A stretch of DNA of 51,549 nt from DATEHQ01 sp035279525 (GCA_035279525.1 DATEHQ010000083.1:1-51549), one strand, 5' to 3'. Positions 15,707-24,542 are shown, numbered from the stretch's first letter. Notes: generated by a model from the letters alone, not told the origin. Numbers and translations: made by a program.

Positions 15707-16840
15707 GTGAAGGTCGCCGTTCCAAAAGAGACAGAGCCGGGCGAACGGCGCGTGGCGCTGGTCCCGGAGACGGGGAAGACGCTGATCGGGGCGGGGCTCG
15801 AGGTCAGCATCGAGAGCGGCGCCGGCGCCGGCGCGTACCTCACGGACGAGATGTACGAGAAGGTCGGCGTCAAGGTCGAGGGCCGTGCGGGGACGATGCT
15901 CCACTACGCCGACACCGTGCTCAAGGTGCAGGCGCCGCGAGAGAGCGAGATCTCGCTGCTCAAGAAAGGGGCTGTGCTGATCAGCTTCCTGCAGCCCGCG
16001 ACGCAGGGCGACACCGTCAGGTCGCTGGCCGCGCACGGGATCACCGCGTTCAGCCTCGAGCTGCTGCCGCGCATCTCACGCGCCCAGTCGATGGACGCCC
16101 TTTCGTCTCAGGCCTCGGCCTCCGGCTACAAGGCGGTCCTGATGGCGGCCGACCGGCTCGGCAAGTTCTTCCCGATGATGATGACCGCCGCGGGCACCGT
16201 CGCTCCCGCCCGGGTGCTGGTCATGGGAGCGGGGGTGGCCGGGCTGCAGGCGATCGCCACCGCCCGCCGGCTCGGCGCGGTGGTCTCGGCCTATGACGTG
16301 CGCCCCGCGGTGAAGGAGGAGGTGCAGTCACTCGGCGCCACCTTCATCGAGCTGCCGCTCGAGACGCAGGAGGGCCAGGGCGGCTACGCGCGCGAGCAGT
16401 CGGAGGAGTTCCTGCGCAGGCAGCGCGAGCTGATCGGCGAGCACGTGGCCAAGTCGGACGTGGTCATCACCACCGCCGCCGTGCCCGGCCGGCGGGCGCC
16501 CCTGCTGGTGACCGGCGAAATGGTCAAGGCCATGCGCCCTGGATCGGTGCTGGTCGACCTGGCGGCGGAGACCGGCGGCAACGTGGAGCTGACCCAGGCG
16601 GGAAAGGACGTGGACGTCAACGGTGTCACGATCATCGGCACCCGCAACGTGCCCTCGACGATGGCGCTGCACACCAGCCAGCTCTATGCGCGCAACGTCG
16701 CCAACCTGCTGCTCAACGTGGTCAAGAACGGCTCGCTTGCCCTGGACTTTCAGGACGAGATCACGAAGGGCGCCTGCGTCACCCACAACGGCGAGATAGT
16801 GAACGAGCGCGCCAAGCAGCTGGTCTCGTCCGTCCCATGA
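15707..16840 (+). CDS. pntAA: NAD(P) transhydrogenase subunit alpha part 1
   Basis: This 377-aa NAD(H)-binding subunit (domain I) of proton-translocating transhydrogenase opens MKVAVPKETEPGERRVALVP, the invariant AlaDH/PNT N-terminal motif. The Rossmann loop is VLVMGAGVAGLQAIATARRLGA near residue 170, followed by VVSAYDVRPAVKEEV. VDLAAETGGNVELTQ and GTRNVPSTMALHTSQLYARN are also diagnostic. It transfers hydride between NADH and NADP+, driven by the proton gradient. ATGA overlaps couple it to pntAB and pntB in a three-gene operon divergent from korAB. Confidence 0.96.
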   Translation: MKVAVPKETEPGERRVALVPETGKTLIGAGLEVSIESGAGAGAYLTDEMYEKVGVKVEGRAGTMLHYADTVLKVQAPRESEISLLKKGAVLISFLQPATQGDTVRSLAAHGITAFSLELLPRISRAQSMDALSSQASASGYKAVLMAADRLGKFFPMMMTAAGTVAPARVLVMGAGVAGLQAIATARRLGAVVSAYDVRPAVKEEVQSLGATFIELPLETQEGQGGYAREQSEEFLRRQRELIGEHVAKSDVVITTAAVPGRRAPLLVTGEMVKAMRPGSVLVDLAAETGGNVELTQAGKDVDVNGVTIIGTRNVPSTMALHTSQLYARNVANLLLNVVKNGSLALDFQDEITKGACVTHNGEIVNERAKQLVSSVP

Positions 16841-17175
16841 ACAACGAGCTGCTCAACGAGCTGACATTTTTCGTGCTCGCGGTTTTTGTCGGAATCGAGG
16901 TCATCTCCAAGGTGCCGACGATCCTGCATACGCCGCTCATGTCGGGGACCAACGCGATCCACGGCATCATCCTGGTGGGCGCCATCGTCATCGCCGCCGG
17001 CGCGCACACGCCGGTGACGATCGCGCTCGGCCTTGTCGCTGTGACGCTCGCCACGACCAACGTCGTGGGCGGTTTCGTGGTGACCGACCGGATGCTCGAG
17101 ATGTTCAAGGGGCGTCAGCAGGCCAGAACGGCCAAGCCGACGCCGTCCGCACCGCCCGCCCCGACCGCGAAATGA
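16837..17175 (+). CDS. pntAB: NAD(P) transhydrogenase subunit alpha part 2 (membrane)
   Basis: This 112-aa membrane subunit has three hydrophobic helices (residues about 7-25, 35-60 and 65-85). HTPLMSGTNAIHGIILVGA is the conserved PntAB signature. The C-terminal tail is Ala/Pro/Lys-rich. It forms the proton channel together with pntB. It overlaps pntAA by ATGA (16837-16840) and pntB by ATGA (17172-17175). Confidence 0.95.
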   Translation: MNNELLNELTFFVLAVFVGIEVISKVPTILHTPLMSGTNAIHGIILVGAIVIAAGAHTPVTIALGLVAVTLATTNVVGGFVVTDRMLEMFKGRQQARTAKPTPSAPPAPTAK

Positions 17176-18557
17176 CGATCGCGATCACCCTCGCCTACCT
17201 GGTCGCGGCGGTCCTCTTCATCCTCGGCCTCAAGCAGCTCAGCTCGCCCAAGGGCGCGCGCAACGGCAACTTCACCGCGGCCGCCGGCATGGTCATCGCG
17301 CTCGGGGCCACCATCCCGCTGCTCCACTTCACGCGCGCCGGCTTGATCGTCATCGGGATCGGCGTGGTCATCGGTGCGCTTGTCGGCTCGGTGGGGGCGC
17401 GGATGGTGAAGATGACGGCGATCCCCCAGATGGTCGCCCTCTTCAACGGCGTGGGCGGAGGCGCGGCGGCCCTGGTCGCGGTGGCCGAGCTGCTCCAGCT
17501 GGGCAGCCATCCCGCCCTCTCTGAAGCACTGCCGAGCGTCTTCAGCATCGTGATCGGATCGATCTCCTTCGCGGGCAGCATGGTCGCGTTCGCCAAGCTC
17601 CAGGAGCTCATGACCGGGACGCCGATCACGTATCCGGGCCAGCAGGTCGTCAACGGCCTTCTGGCGGCGGCGATCGTCGGCTTTGCGATCGCGGTGCTCG
17701 CGATCGCCTCGATCCCGTTCTCCTTCATCTCGCTGATGGTGCTGGCCCTCATCCTCGGTGTCGCGTTCGTGCTGCCCATCGGCGGCGCGGACATGCCCGT
17801 CGTGATCTCCCTGCTCAACGCTTTCACCGGCCTCGCCGTGGCCGCGAGCGGTTTCACGCTGAACAACTTCGCGCTCATCGTCGCCGGGACCCTGGTCGGC
17901 GCCTCGGGAAGTCTTCTCACGAAGTTGATGAGCGACGCCATGGGACGCTCGCTCGCCAACGTGCTTTTCGGCGCGTTCGGGCAGGTGCACACCGCCGCCA
18001 CGGCCGCGGGGGGTGGGGCTTCGCGAAGCGTGAGGTCGGGCAACCCCGACGACCTTGGGACCCTGCTCGCCTACTCGCAGCGCGTGATCATCGTGCCCGG
18101 CTACGGCCTGGCGGTGGCGCAGGCGCAGCACGCGGCGCGCGAGCTCGCCGACGCGCTCGAAAAGCGCGGGGTCGACGTGAGCTATGCCATCCATCCCGTG
18201 GCGGGGCGCATGCCCGGGCACATGAACGTCCTTCTGGCGGAGGCCAACGTGCCTTATGACCAGCTGAAGGAGATGGACCAGGTCAACGACGAATTCAAGA
18301 ACGCGGACGTCGCGCTGATCGTGGGCGCCAACGACGTGGTCAACCCGGCGGCCCGCAGCACGCCTGGCAGCCCGATCTACGGGATGCCGATCCTGAACGC
18401 CGACGAGGCCAAGAACGTGATCTTCATGAAGCGCTCGATGCGGCCCGGGTTCGCCGGCATCGACAACGAGCTCATGTTCGGGCCCAAGACCGTGATGTTC
18501 TTCGGCGACGCCAAGGATTCCCTGACCAAGCTCGTGGCCGCCGTCAAAGCCGCCTGA
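17172..18557 (+). CDS. pntB: NAD(P) transhydrogenase subunit beta
   Basis: This 461-aa protein has about nine N-terminal membrane helices (residues 1 to about 265) followed by the NADP(H)-binding domain III. The latter shows VPGYGLAVAQAQHAARELAD, YAIHPVAGRMPGHMNVLLAEA, ALIVGANDVVNPAAR and GMPILNADEAKNVIFMKRSM, all strongly conserved in PntB. It completes the transhydrogenase and closes the operon; a terminator hairpin lies about 120 bp downstream. Confidence 0.96.
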   Translation: MTIAITLAYLVAAVLFILGLKQLSSPKGARNGNFTAAAGMVIALGATIPLLHFTRAGLIVIGIGVVIGALVGSVGARMVKMTAIPQMVALFNGVGGGAAALVAVAELLQLGSHPALSEALPSVFSIVIGSISFAGSMVAFAKLQELMTGTPITYPGQQVVNGLLAAAIVGFAIAVLAIASIPFSFISLMVLALILGVAFVLPIGGADMPVVISLLNAFTGLAVAASGFTLNNFALIVAGTLVGASGSLLTKLMSDAMGRSLANVLFGAFGQVHTAATAAGGGASRSVRSGNPDDLGTLLAYSQRVIIVPGYGLAVAQAQHAARELADALEKRGVDVSYAIHPVAGRMPGHMNVLLAEANVPYDQLKEMDQVNDEFKNADVALIVGANDVVNPAARSTPGSPIYGMPILNADEAKNVIFMKRSMRPGFAGIDNELMFGPKTVMFFGDAKDSLTKLVAAVKAA

Positions 18558-18677
18558 CCTCGTCGCCCTGCCCAGTGAGGCCGGCCACAAACGATCCGCG
18601 CAGAATTTGTGACCGCGTCACTAACCGGCTGTAAACGCGCGGCCTAGGATTCTTCCCACCACACCCTCTTCGCGGCG

Positions 18678-18713
18678 CGAGCCTCCTACCGCTTGGCAGG
18701 AGGCTCGTCGTTT
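18678..18713 (+). terminator. Rho-independent-type terminator after pntB
   Basis: CGAGCCTCCT (18678-18687) pairs perfectly with AGGAGGCTCG (18698-18707) over a 10-nt loop, followed by TCGTTT. The rest of the 185-bp gap (18558-18742) holds a GTGAC/GTCAC dyad at 18609-18621 and nothing else I can support. Confidence 0.7.
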
Positions 18714-18742
18714 GATGGGGGTGCGACACCGCTTCGGGCACA

Positions 18743-19450
18743 ATGCCCGCCGTGGATCGCCAGTGGCTGCTCCTGGTCACGGTCGCCCTGCTCTCCGTCT
18801 ACGTCGTGGGAGTCGGAGGCTCCACCGCGGCCGCGCTCGGCCGGCGCGAGGCCTGGCGACGGGGCCGCCGAGCCGGCGTCGAGCCTGACCTGAACGCCAC
18901 GACCGTGGTGCTCGAAGCGCCGCGACTGCCGGCGGTCTTCAACGCCATGCGCGTCATCGGCTGGATCGCCTTTGTGCCGGCGATGGCGCTCGGCGTGTTT
19001 GCGGTGGCGGCGTATCCCTGGGTGCTTCCGTTCACGGTCGTGGTCATGGTCGGCCTCAACGCCTTTTATTTCACCGCGATGGATGGCCTCGGGCATCGCC
19101 TGACGTTGACGCCGGACACCTTCGAAGTCGGCGACCGGCGCGTGCAGTGGATCCACGTCACCGACCTCACGGGCGCTCACATCGGGGCGTTCCGCGCCGG
19201 TCGCATGTCGGAGGCGGGTGAGTGGCAGGACCCGAAGCTCGCTCCGAACGTCGTCTTCTACCGGCTGAACCGCGCCCTGGTTCAGCCACGCAAATCGATC
19301 TGGCAGCGCCTGACCGGGCTGACCTACTTCGACGGCATGATTCGCAACACGTTCGGGGTGACCACCGAGCAGCTCCTGCGCGCGATGCGCGACCGCCAGC
19401 GACGGGCCCTCGACGCCCAGGGTCCCCCGCTGGGGCGTCGCGGCATCTGA
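18743..19450 (+). CDS. Hypothetical membrane protein
   Basis: This 235-aa protein has three hydrophobic segments: residues about 7-30, 68-92 and 93-112. They are followed by a cytosolic or extracytosolic domain (LTLTPDTFEVGDRRVQWIHVTDLTGAHIGAF) reminiscent of PH-like domains in small bacterial membrane proteins, and a basic C-terminus (AMRDRQRRALDAQG). I do not recognise a named family. ATG 18743 and GTG 18752 are both possible starts. It is convergent with the F420 oxidoreductase gene (7-bp gap). Confidence 0.7.
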   Translation: MPAVDRQWLLLVTVALLSVYVVGVGGSTAAALGRREAWRRGRRAGVEPDLNATTVVLEAPRLPAVFNAMRVIGWIAFVPAMALGVFAVAAYPWVLPFTVVVMVGLNAFYFTAMDGLGHRLTLTPDTFEVGDRRVQWIHVTDLTGAHIGAFRAGRMSEAGEWQDPKLAPNVVFYRLNRALVQPRKSIWQRLTGLTYFDGMIRNTFGVTTEQLLRAMRDRQRRALDAQGPPLGRRGI

Positions 19451-19457
19451 AGGGGAG

Positions 19458-20228
19458 TCAGGAGTCCCTGAGCTTCACCATCCGCTCGAGCGGCTTCAAG
19501 TCGAACGGCTGAGCGACGCGAACCACGAAATGCTGAAGCCCGGCATCGAGCCACCGGTCCACCGCCCTGGCGGAGAGGGCCCCGACGTTCGCCGTCCGCT
19601 CGATCTCCCTGGGGTCGCGGCCCACCCGGGCGCACCACTCATCGAGCACCGCGAGCTTGCCGGCAAACTCCTGCGGCGAACCGCCGCCGTTCCACATCTG
19701 CGCGTGCTCGGCCACCAGCCTGAGCGTCACCTTCTCGCCGCCGCCGCCGATCAGGATCGGCAGCGGCCCGGCGGGCCCCGGCTTCAGCCGCGCGATGCGG
19801 CGCTTGATCCGCGGCAGGGCCTCCTTGAGCAGGCGCACGCGATCGCGAGCCTCACCGAACTCGTACCCGTACTCGGCGTAGTCGCGCTCGAACCAACCCG
19901 CGCCGAGGCCGAGCACGAGCCGCCCGCCGGAGAGCTGGTCGATGGTGCCCGCCATGTAGGCGAGCAGGTCGGGGTTGCGATAGCCGACGCAGGTGACCAT
20001 CGGCCCGATCTGTGGCGCCTTCGTGTCGAGGGCGGCCGCCGCGAGCAGGGACCAGCACTCGAACTGGTTGCCCTGCGGACTTCCGTAGAGGGGAAAGAAG
20101 TGGTCCCAGAACCAGATGCTGTCGACGCCGAGCGCGTCGACGCGGCGCCACGCATCGCGCAGCTCCTGGATCGTGCACTGCTGCGGATGGATCGTCGCGC
20201 CGACCTTGAACGGCTTCTGGCTCGGCAT
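19458..20228 (-). CDS. LLM-class (luciferase-like) F420-dependent oxidoreductase
   Basis: This 256-aa TIM-barrel protein of the bacterial luciferase superfamily shows FKVGATIHPQQCTIQELRDA at the start, VDSIWFWDHFFPLYGSPQG, LDTKAPQIGPMVTCVGYRNP, the signature TIDQLSGGRLVLGLGAGWFE and LPILIGGGGEKVTLRLVAEH. This composition fits the F420-dependent subgroup rather than FMN monooxygenases. The substrate is unknown. ATG 20228 is divergent from the GNAT gene with only 24 bp between them. Confidence 0.88.
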   Translation of the reverse strand: MPSQKPFKVGATIHPQQCTIQELRDAWRRVDALGVDSIWFWDHFFPLYGSPQGNQFECWSLLAAAALDTKAPQIGPMVTCVGYRNPDLLAYMAGTIDQLSGGRLVLGLGAGWFERDYAEYGYEFGEARDRVRLLKEALPRIKRRIARLKPGPAGPLPILIGGGGEKVTLRLVAEHAQMWNGGGSPQEFAGKLAVLDEWCARVGRDPREIERTANVGALSARAVDRWLDAGLQHFVVRVAQPFDLKPLERMVKLRDS

Positions 20229-20240
20229 AATTCGGTGTGA

Positions 20241-20246
20241 GATTAT
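20241..20246 (+). promoter_or_regulatory. -10-like hexamer for the GNAT gene (leaderless type)
   Basis: GATTAT ends 6 nt before GTG 20253 in the 24-bp gap shared with the divergent F420 oxidoreductase gene. The first base departs from TANNNT. Confidence 0.35.
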
Positions 20247-20252
20247 CGACTC

Positions 20253-21308
20253 GTGGTCACCGAGCTCGTCCCGACTCCTGTCGATCCATCCACGGCCGGT
20301 AGGGACTACTGGGAGCGCCATCACGAATTTCGGCGCGTGCGGCAGAAGGAAGTGCGGCCGGACGATCCTCCGCGCCCCGACGACGTGGAGGAGGAGACGC
20401 TGAAGCGTGACGATCCGTTCCAGATCGTCAACCGCTTCGAGATCTCCCGCGACGGGACGATGCTGAGCTCGCTCGGGGGCCAGACGGTGAGACCCGGGAC
20501 GCCCGAGTACGCGACCAACAAGCACCTGTACTCCGCGGACGTCTACGTCAGGCCAGACCAGCGGCGCCACGGAATCGGGTCGATGTGGGTGCCGGTGCTG
20601 CTCGGCCTGATGGAGCGCCACGGCTGCAGCGTCCTGAGCATGTGGAGCGAGCAGGACGCGGGACACGCGTTCATGCGCTGGCTCGGCGCCGAAGGCAGGT
20701 TCAACGGGGCGGAGAATCGCCTCGACCTGAAGCAGGTCGACTGGGCGATGGTGAAGCGCTGGGTCGAGGAAGGCGCCCGGCGCTCACCCGACACACGGCT
20801 CGAGACCTACGACGGGCCGCTGCCCGAGTCCATGTGGGGGGACTACGCGCCCCAGCTGATGGCGATGCTGAACACCATCCCGTTCGAGGATCTCGACCAC
20901 GGGGAGATCGTGATCACGCCCGACCACATGCGCGAGTTCTACCACCGCATGGCGGCGACCCGCGAAATCGAATACACCATCCTGACCCGGGAGCCCGACG
21001 GCACGATCTCCGGCATCACCGACTGCCGGTGGGCGCCGTACCGCGCGACCATCGTCTACCAGGGCTTCACGGGCGTCCGGCCCGAGGCCCGGGGCCGCGG
21101 CATCGGCAAATGGATCAAGGCGGCGATGCTCCTGCACCTCCGCGAGCTCCACCCGGAGGCGCGCTGGATGGCGACGGACAACGCGGGCTCGAACGCGCCG
21201 ATGCTCGCCATCAACCAGAGGCTCGGGTTCCGGCAGTACCGCGCCGGGACCGAGTACCAGGTCACCCGCGACCGCCTCGAGGAGAAGGTCAAGACCCTCG
21301 AGCGGTAG
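20253..21308 (+). CDS. Tandem GNAT-domain acetyltransferase
   Basis: This 351-aa protein has two GNAT modules. The first carries SADVYVRPDQRRHGIGSMWV, an acetyl-CoA pyrophosphate-loop motif (R-x-x-R-x-G-x-G/S) near residue 100. The second carries FTGVRPEARGRGIGKWIKAAM near residue 275 and NAGSNAPMLAINQRLGFRQY, the usual C-terminal half. Double-GNAT proteins of this length include mycothiol synthase-like and Eis-like enzymes, but no specific match is clear. The acetyl acceptor is unknown. Confidence 0.85.
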   Translation: MVTELVPTPVDPSTAGRDYWERHHEFRRVRQKEVRPDDPPRPDDVEEETLKRDDPFQIVNRFEISRDGTMLSSLGGQTVRPGTPEYATNKHLYSADVYVRPDQRRHGIGSMWVPVLLGLMERHGCSVLSMWSEQDAGHAFMRWLGAEGRFNGAENRLDLKQVDWAMVKRWVEEGARRSPDTRLETYDGPLPESMWGDYAPQLMAMLNTIPFEDLDHGEIVITPDHMREFYHRMAATREIEYTILTREPDGTISGITDCRWAPYRATIVYQGFTGVRPEARGRGIGKWIKAAMLLHLRELHPEARWMATDNAGSNAPMLAINQRLGFRQYRAGTEYQVTRDRLEEKVKTLER

Positions 21309-21315
21309 GCGACCT

Positions 21316-22251
21316 TCAGGCGGCCCGCCGGCTCCTCTGGATGTTGCGCACCAGCAGGATGATCCCGATCACGATCAGCAGCAGTGGAAGAGCCGCCTTC
21401 CCGAAGCCGCCGTAGTCGCGGTCGCTGATGCCCAGGATCGATTCGAACAGGACGAATCCGATCATGAGGATGAGCGCGCCGGCGAACATGAGCCCTCGGC
21501 CTCTCCTGAGGGCGGGCAGGTCGCGGTCGCGGAGCGCCTGCAGGTAGATGCCCAGGCCCAGCCCGAACGGCACCACGAGCGACCACGCAAACGCCCAGCT
21601 CGGCCAGTCGCCGGTGCTGTTCTGGTAGGCGAGCACGAGACCGAGCATGGTCACGATGCCGCCCGGAATCGATGCCCCGACCCCCATGCCGGCGAAGCCG
21701 ATGACGAGCAGCGTGAGCCCGGGCACGATCACGAAAAGCGGCCATCCGTACTGCGTCAGGTCGACTCCGAACAGCACGATCGCCAGCGCGAACAGGCCGA
21801 GCACGATCAGGACCACGCCCAGGACGGCGCTCGTGTTGCCGCGGCGCGGCGGGGCCGGATATGGCGTGGCGGTGACGAACGGCGGAGCGGGAGGCTGGGT
21901 CGTGGGCTCGACCGGCTGCGGGACGGGCTCGGGCTCGAGCGTCGTGCTCGCCTGCGGCGGCTCACCGCCTGCGGGCGCTTCGGCGGCGCCTTCGTCCACC
22001 GGGCCGGCCGCCTCCACGGGTTCCGGGGGCGGGGCGAAACCTGCGGGAGGTTCGGGCGCGCCGACGGGCGCCGGGACGGTCTCACCGGCGGCGCCGCTTC
22101 GCGCCGTCCAGATGTCGGGGCCGGCCCCGAGCAGGTCCGGTGTCACATGCACCATGTCCTCTTTGACCGAGGTGTCGTCGACGGATTCGTCTGCCGCCGC
22201 CGGTGGCGTCGAGCCGGCCGGCGTCTTGGGGGAGCGCTTGCGCTTGCTCAT
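21316..22251 (-). CDS. Proline-rich multi-pass membrane protein of unknown function
   Basis: This 311-aa protein has a basic start (MSKRKRSPKT), a Pro/Ala/Glu-rich, probably disordered cytosolic region (residues about 10-140) and then about five hydrophobic helices (residues about 143-163, 168-190, 193-212, 220-240 and 258-305 as two segments). It ends in a basic tail, NIQRSRRAA. I recognise no catalytic motif. It is convergent with the GNAT gene and is probably its own transcription unit, since TAAGCT sits 9 nt before the ATG. Confidence 0.75.
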   Translation of the reverse strand: MSKRKRSPKTPAGSTPPAAADESVDDTSVKEDMVHVTPDLLGAGPDIWTARSGAAGETVPAPVGAPEPPAGFAPPPEPVEAAGPVDEGAAEAPAGGEPPQASTTLEPEPVPQPVEPTTQPPAPPFVTATPYPAPPRRGNTSAVLGVVLIVLGLFALAIVLFGVDLTQYGWPLFVIVPGLTLLVIGFAGMGVGASIPGGIVTMLGLVLAYQNSTGDWPSWAFAWSLVVPFGLGLGIYLQALRDRDLPALRRGRGLMFAGALILMIGFVLFESILGISDRDYGGFGKAALPLLLIVIGIILLVRNIQRSRRAA

Positions 22252-22260
22252 GGGCCAGAA

Positions 22261-22266
22261 AGCTTA
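22261..22266 (-). promoter_or_regulatory. -10-like hexamer for the proline-rich membrane protein gene
   Basis: On the minus strand TAAGCT ends 9 nt before ATG 22251; no Shine-Dalgarno is evident. Confidence 0.35.
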
Positions 22267-22282
22267 ACCCCAGGCCCTGAGT

Positions 22283-23068
22283 TCAGGGTCGGAACGCCGG
22301 GTTGACCGGACCGTGGCCGTGGCCGAGCTCGAGCGCGGCCTCGATGGCGTCGGTGATGAAGGCTTTGGCGGCCTTCACCGCGTCCAGAGGGTCGAGTCCT
22401 GTCGCCAGGCCGGCGGTGATCGCGGCCGAAAACACGCATCCGCTTCCGTGCGTGTTTCGGGTCTCGATGCGACGGCCTGGCAGCTCGACGACCTCCGTGC
22501 CGTCGAAGTAGACGTCCGTCACGTCGCCTGGCGCGTGGCCGCCTTTGACCACGGCGATGCGCGCCCCCATCGCGACCAGGTCTCGCGCCGCCTCCCTCCG
22601 CTCGTCGAGCGAGCGGATCGGGCGTCCGACCAGGACCTCGGCCTCGGGCAGGTTGGGCGTGATGACGGTGGCGAGCGGCAGGAGCGAGCGGCGCAGCGCG
22701 TCGACCGCGTCGTCGCGCAGGAGCGACGCGCCGCCCTTCGCGACCATCACCGGGTCCACCACTAGCTTTTCGATGCCAAACGCGCGGACCGCGTCGGCGA
22801 CGGCCTGAATGATGCTGGAGCTGGACAGCATTCCAGTCTTGGCGGCCGCCACGCCGATGTCCTCGACCACGGCCGCGATCTGTGCTCGAACCAGCGCGGG
22901 CGGCAGCTCGAGGACGTCGGTCACCCTGACTGTGTTCTGGGCGGTGATGGCGGTGATCGCAGAGGTGCCGTGCACTCCCAGGGCGGCGAACGTCTTCAGG
23001 TCGGCCTGGATGCCCGCACCGCCGCCCGAGTCGGATCCCGCGATCGTCAGCGCGACAGGCAGCTTCAT
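22283..23068 (-). CDS. thiD: Hydroxymethylpyrimidine / phosphomethylpyrimidine kinase
   Basis: This 261-aa ribokinase-fold enzyme of thiamin biosynthesis phosphorylates HMP to HMP-P and HMP-PP. Diagnostic elements are TIAGSDSGGGAGIQADLKTF at the N-terminus, VVDPVMVAKGG, VITPNLPEAEVLVG, VVKGGHAPGD and the anion-hole/catalytic segment RNTHGSGCVFSAAI near residue 210. ATG 23068 overlaps the upstream NCS1 transporter stop by ATGA, so both genes lie under the TPP riboswitch at 24439-24528. Confidence 0.95.
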   Translation of the reverse strand: MKLPVALTIAGSDSGGGAGIQADLKTFAALGVHGTSAITAITAQNTVRVTDVLELPPALVRAQIAAVVEDIGVAAAKTGMLSSSSIIQAVADAVRAFGIEKLVVDPVMVAKGGASLLRDDAVDALRRSLLPLATVITPNLPEAEVLVGRPIRSLDERREAARDLVAMGARIAVVKGGHAPGDVTDVYFDGTEVVELPGRRIETRNTHGSGCVFSAAITAGLATGLDPLDAVKAAKAFITDAIEAALELGHGHGPVNPAFRP

Positions 23069-24444
23069 GGGCGGCCGAATCGCCTCGCCGACCAGTAGAC
23101 GCCGGCGGCGACCCCCGCGCTCACCAGGCCGCTGACGTCCGCGCCGTGCAGGCCGCTGATGAGGGATGCGTTGAAGAAGCTCGAGCTCGAGGTCAGGTTG
23201 CTGAAGAGGTTCGTGTAGTTGACGAACACGAGGCTCACGATGGTGCCCGCGGCCCACGCGGACAGCGCGATCGCCGGACGCGGCGGCCTGCGATCGAAAA
23301 CGAAAAAGCTCAGCAGGACGACCGCCGCCCAGGCCGGCGCCCACAGGTAGGTGAGGATGAGGAAGTCCATGTACGCGACGTGGAAGTCGCTGACGATGAC
23401 CGCGTACGCCGCGAGCGCGGCGCCGAGGACGCCGCAGGCGAGCGCGGTCTGCCATCGCCGCAGGCTGATGCCCATCGCGAGCGTCACCAGTCCCGCGGTG
23501 TACACGTCGAGGTAGTTCGCCCAGATCTCGCCGACGACGATGAAGACGAAGAACGGGATCGCGACCCAAGCCGGTGTGTGGGCGCTGATCACCGCGAGCA
23601 CGCCCTGGCTCGAGGCGAGACTGGTGTCGACCGTGGGAAGCAGCAGCCCGAACAGGCCGAGCAGGATCATGGGCAAGGTCACGCCGACCACCGGCCAGAA
23701 CGTGACAGCGCGCCGACGGCTCGAGGACGGAAGGTAGCGTGAATAGTCGCTGGCAAACGGATACCAGGACGCAACAAGGGCGAAGCAGGTCATGAAGCCG
23801 AGCACGAACGCACCCGCGTAGTCGGCGCCGGCGGCGCTCGGTCCGCGACCCCAATGAAACTGTGGCGCGAGGAAGAGGAACAGGGCCGCGGACAGGACGG
23901 CGAACGTCACCGCGCCGTAGGTCTCGAGGACTTTGATCGTCTGGTGGCCGTAGATCGCGACTGTGACGCTGATCGCGGCGATGACCATCACCAGGCCGAA
24001 GGTCAGCCACCGGCTGCCTCCGCCGAAGAGCTGCGCGCCGGCCTCGGCCGCGATCACGCAGTCGACGGCGAACCAACCGATGGCGAGAAAAAGGGTCAGG
24101 GCCGCCCCGAGATACGAGCCGCGCCGGCCGAAGATGCCGCGGGTGAAGACGATCTGCGGCATGCCCGACCGAGGACCGGTGTTGCTGAGCAGGCCGAGGA
24201 TGACCGCCGCGCTGATCGTGCCACCGGCCGTCGCGATCAGCCCGTCCCAGACCCCGAGCCCGTAGTAGGTGGTCAGCAGGCTCGCGGTGAACAGGCTCGC
24301 GTAGTTGACGAAGGCGCCGGCCCAGAGAAACGCGAGCTCGCGTGGCGCGCCGTGCCGCTCCTCCGCGGGCACGGGCTCGAGGCCGCGGCTCTCGACCTTG
24401 CCGAACGCATCCGACCCGGGCTCCCGGGTGGCGGTGTCGCTCAT
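23065..24444 (-). CDS. cytX: NCS1-family (CytX/PurP-like) permease, probable thiamin-precursor transporter
   Basis: This 459-aa permease has about twelve hydrophobic segments. FLWAGAFVNYASLFTASLL and GPRSGMPQIVFTRGIFGRRGS are the NCS1 nucleobase:cation symporter signature. WYPFASDYSRYLP is the conserved substrate/cation-site loop. NCS1 proteins behind a thi-box are usually called CytX, a predicted hydroxymethylpyrimidine transporter; the HMP substrate is inferred here from the riboswitch and the coupled thiD. The Shine-Dalgarno GGAGGGA is part of the riboswitch and the ATG pairs in its P1 helix. Confidence 0.9.
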   Translation of the reverse strand: MSDTATREPGSDAFGKVESRGLEPVPAEERHGAPRELAFLWAGAFVNYASLFTASLLTTYYGLGVWDGLIATAGGTISAAVILGLLSNTGPRSGMPQIVFTRGIFGRRGSYLGAALTLFLAIGWFAVDCVIAAEAGAQLFGGGSRWLTFGLVMVIAAISVTVAIYGHQTIKVLETYGAVTFAVLSAALFLFLAPQFHWGRGPSAAGADYAGAFVLGFMTCFALVASWYPFASDYSRYLPSSSRRRAVTFWPVVGVTLPMILLGLFGLLLPTVDTSLASSQGVLAVISAHTPAWVAIPFFVFIVVGEIWANYLDVYTAGLVTLAMGISLRRWQTALACGVLGAALAAYAVIVSDFHVAYMDFLILTYLWAPAWAAVVLLSFFVFDRRPPRPAIALSAWAAGTIVSLVFVNYTNLFSNLTSSSSFFNASLISGLHGADVSGLVSAGVAAGVYWSARRFGRP

Positions 24445-24528
24445 GGACTATCCCTCCGCTGGCATTACCCAGTTCAGGTTCATGCGGTCGGCGCGGTGCG
24501 CGCCCTCTCAGCCCACTCCGAAATGAGC
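24439..24528 (-). ncRNA. TPP (thi-box) riboswitch
   Basis: Reading the minus strand, GCTGAGAGGG (24512-24503) and CTGAACTGGGTAATGCCAGC, followed by GGAGGGA, match the conserved thi-box core. The closing P1 helix appears to be GCTCAT (24528-24523) with ATGAGC (24444-24439), extended by GGA (24519-24517) with TCC (24447-24445). The ATG in that 3' strand is the transporter start codon, and GGAGGGA is its Shine-Dalgarno. TPP binding should therefore block translation directly. The core identification is firm; the P1 pairing is my reading. Confidence 0.93.
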
Positions 24529-24542
24529 TCCCGCCATCCGCG

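Noticed and set aside
18609..18621. Palindrome GTGAC-CGC-GTCAC resembling a CRP/FNR-type site
   Set aside because: The spacing is wrong for CRP (5 rather than 6 bp between TGTGA and TCAC), and it lies in the pnt 3' region before the terminator with no promoter beside it.
22267..22290. Small dyad CCCTGA-2-TCAGGG at the thiD stop
   Set aside because: The loop would be only 2 nt and no T tract follows; too weak to call a terminator.
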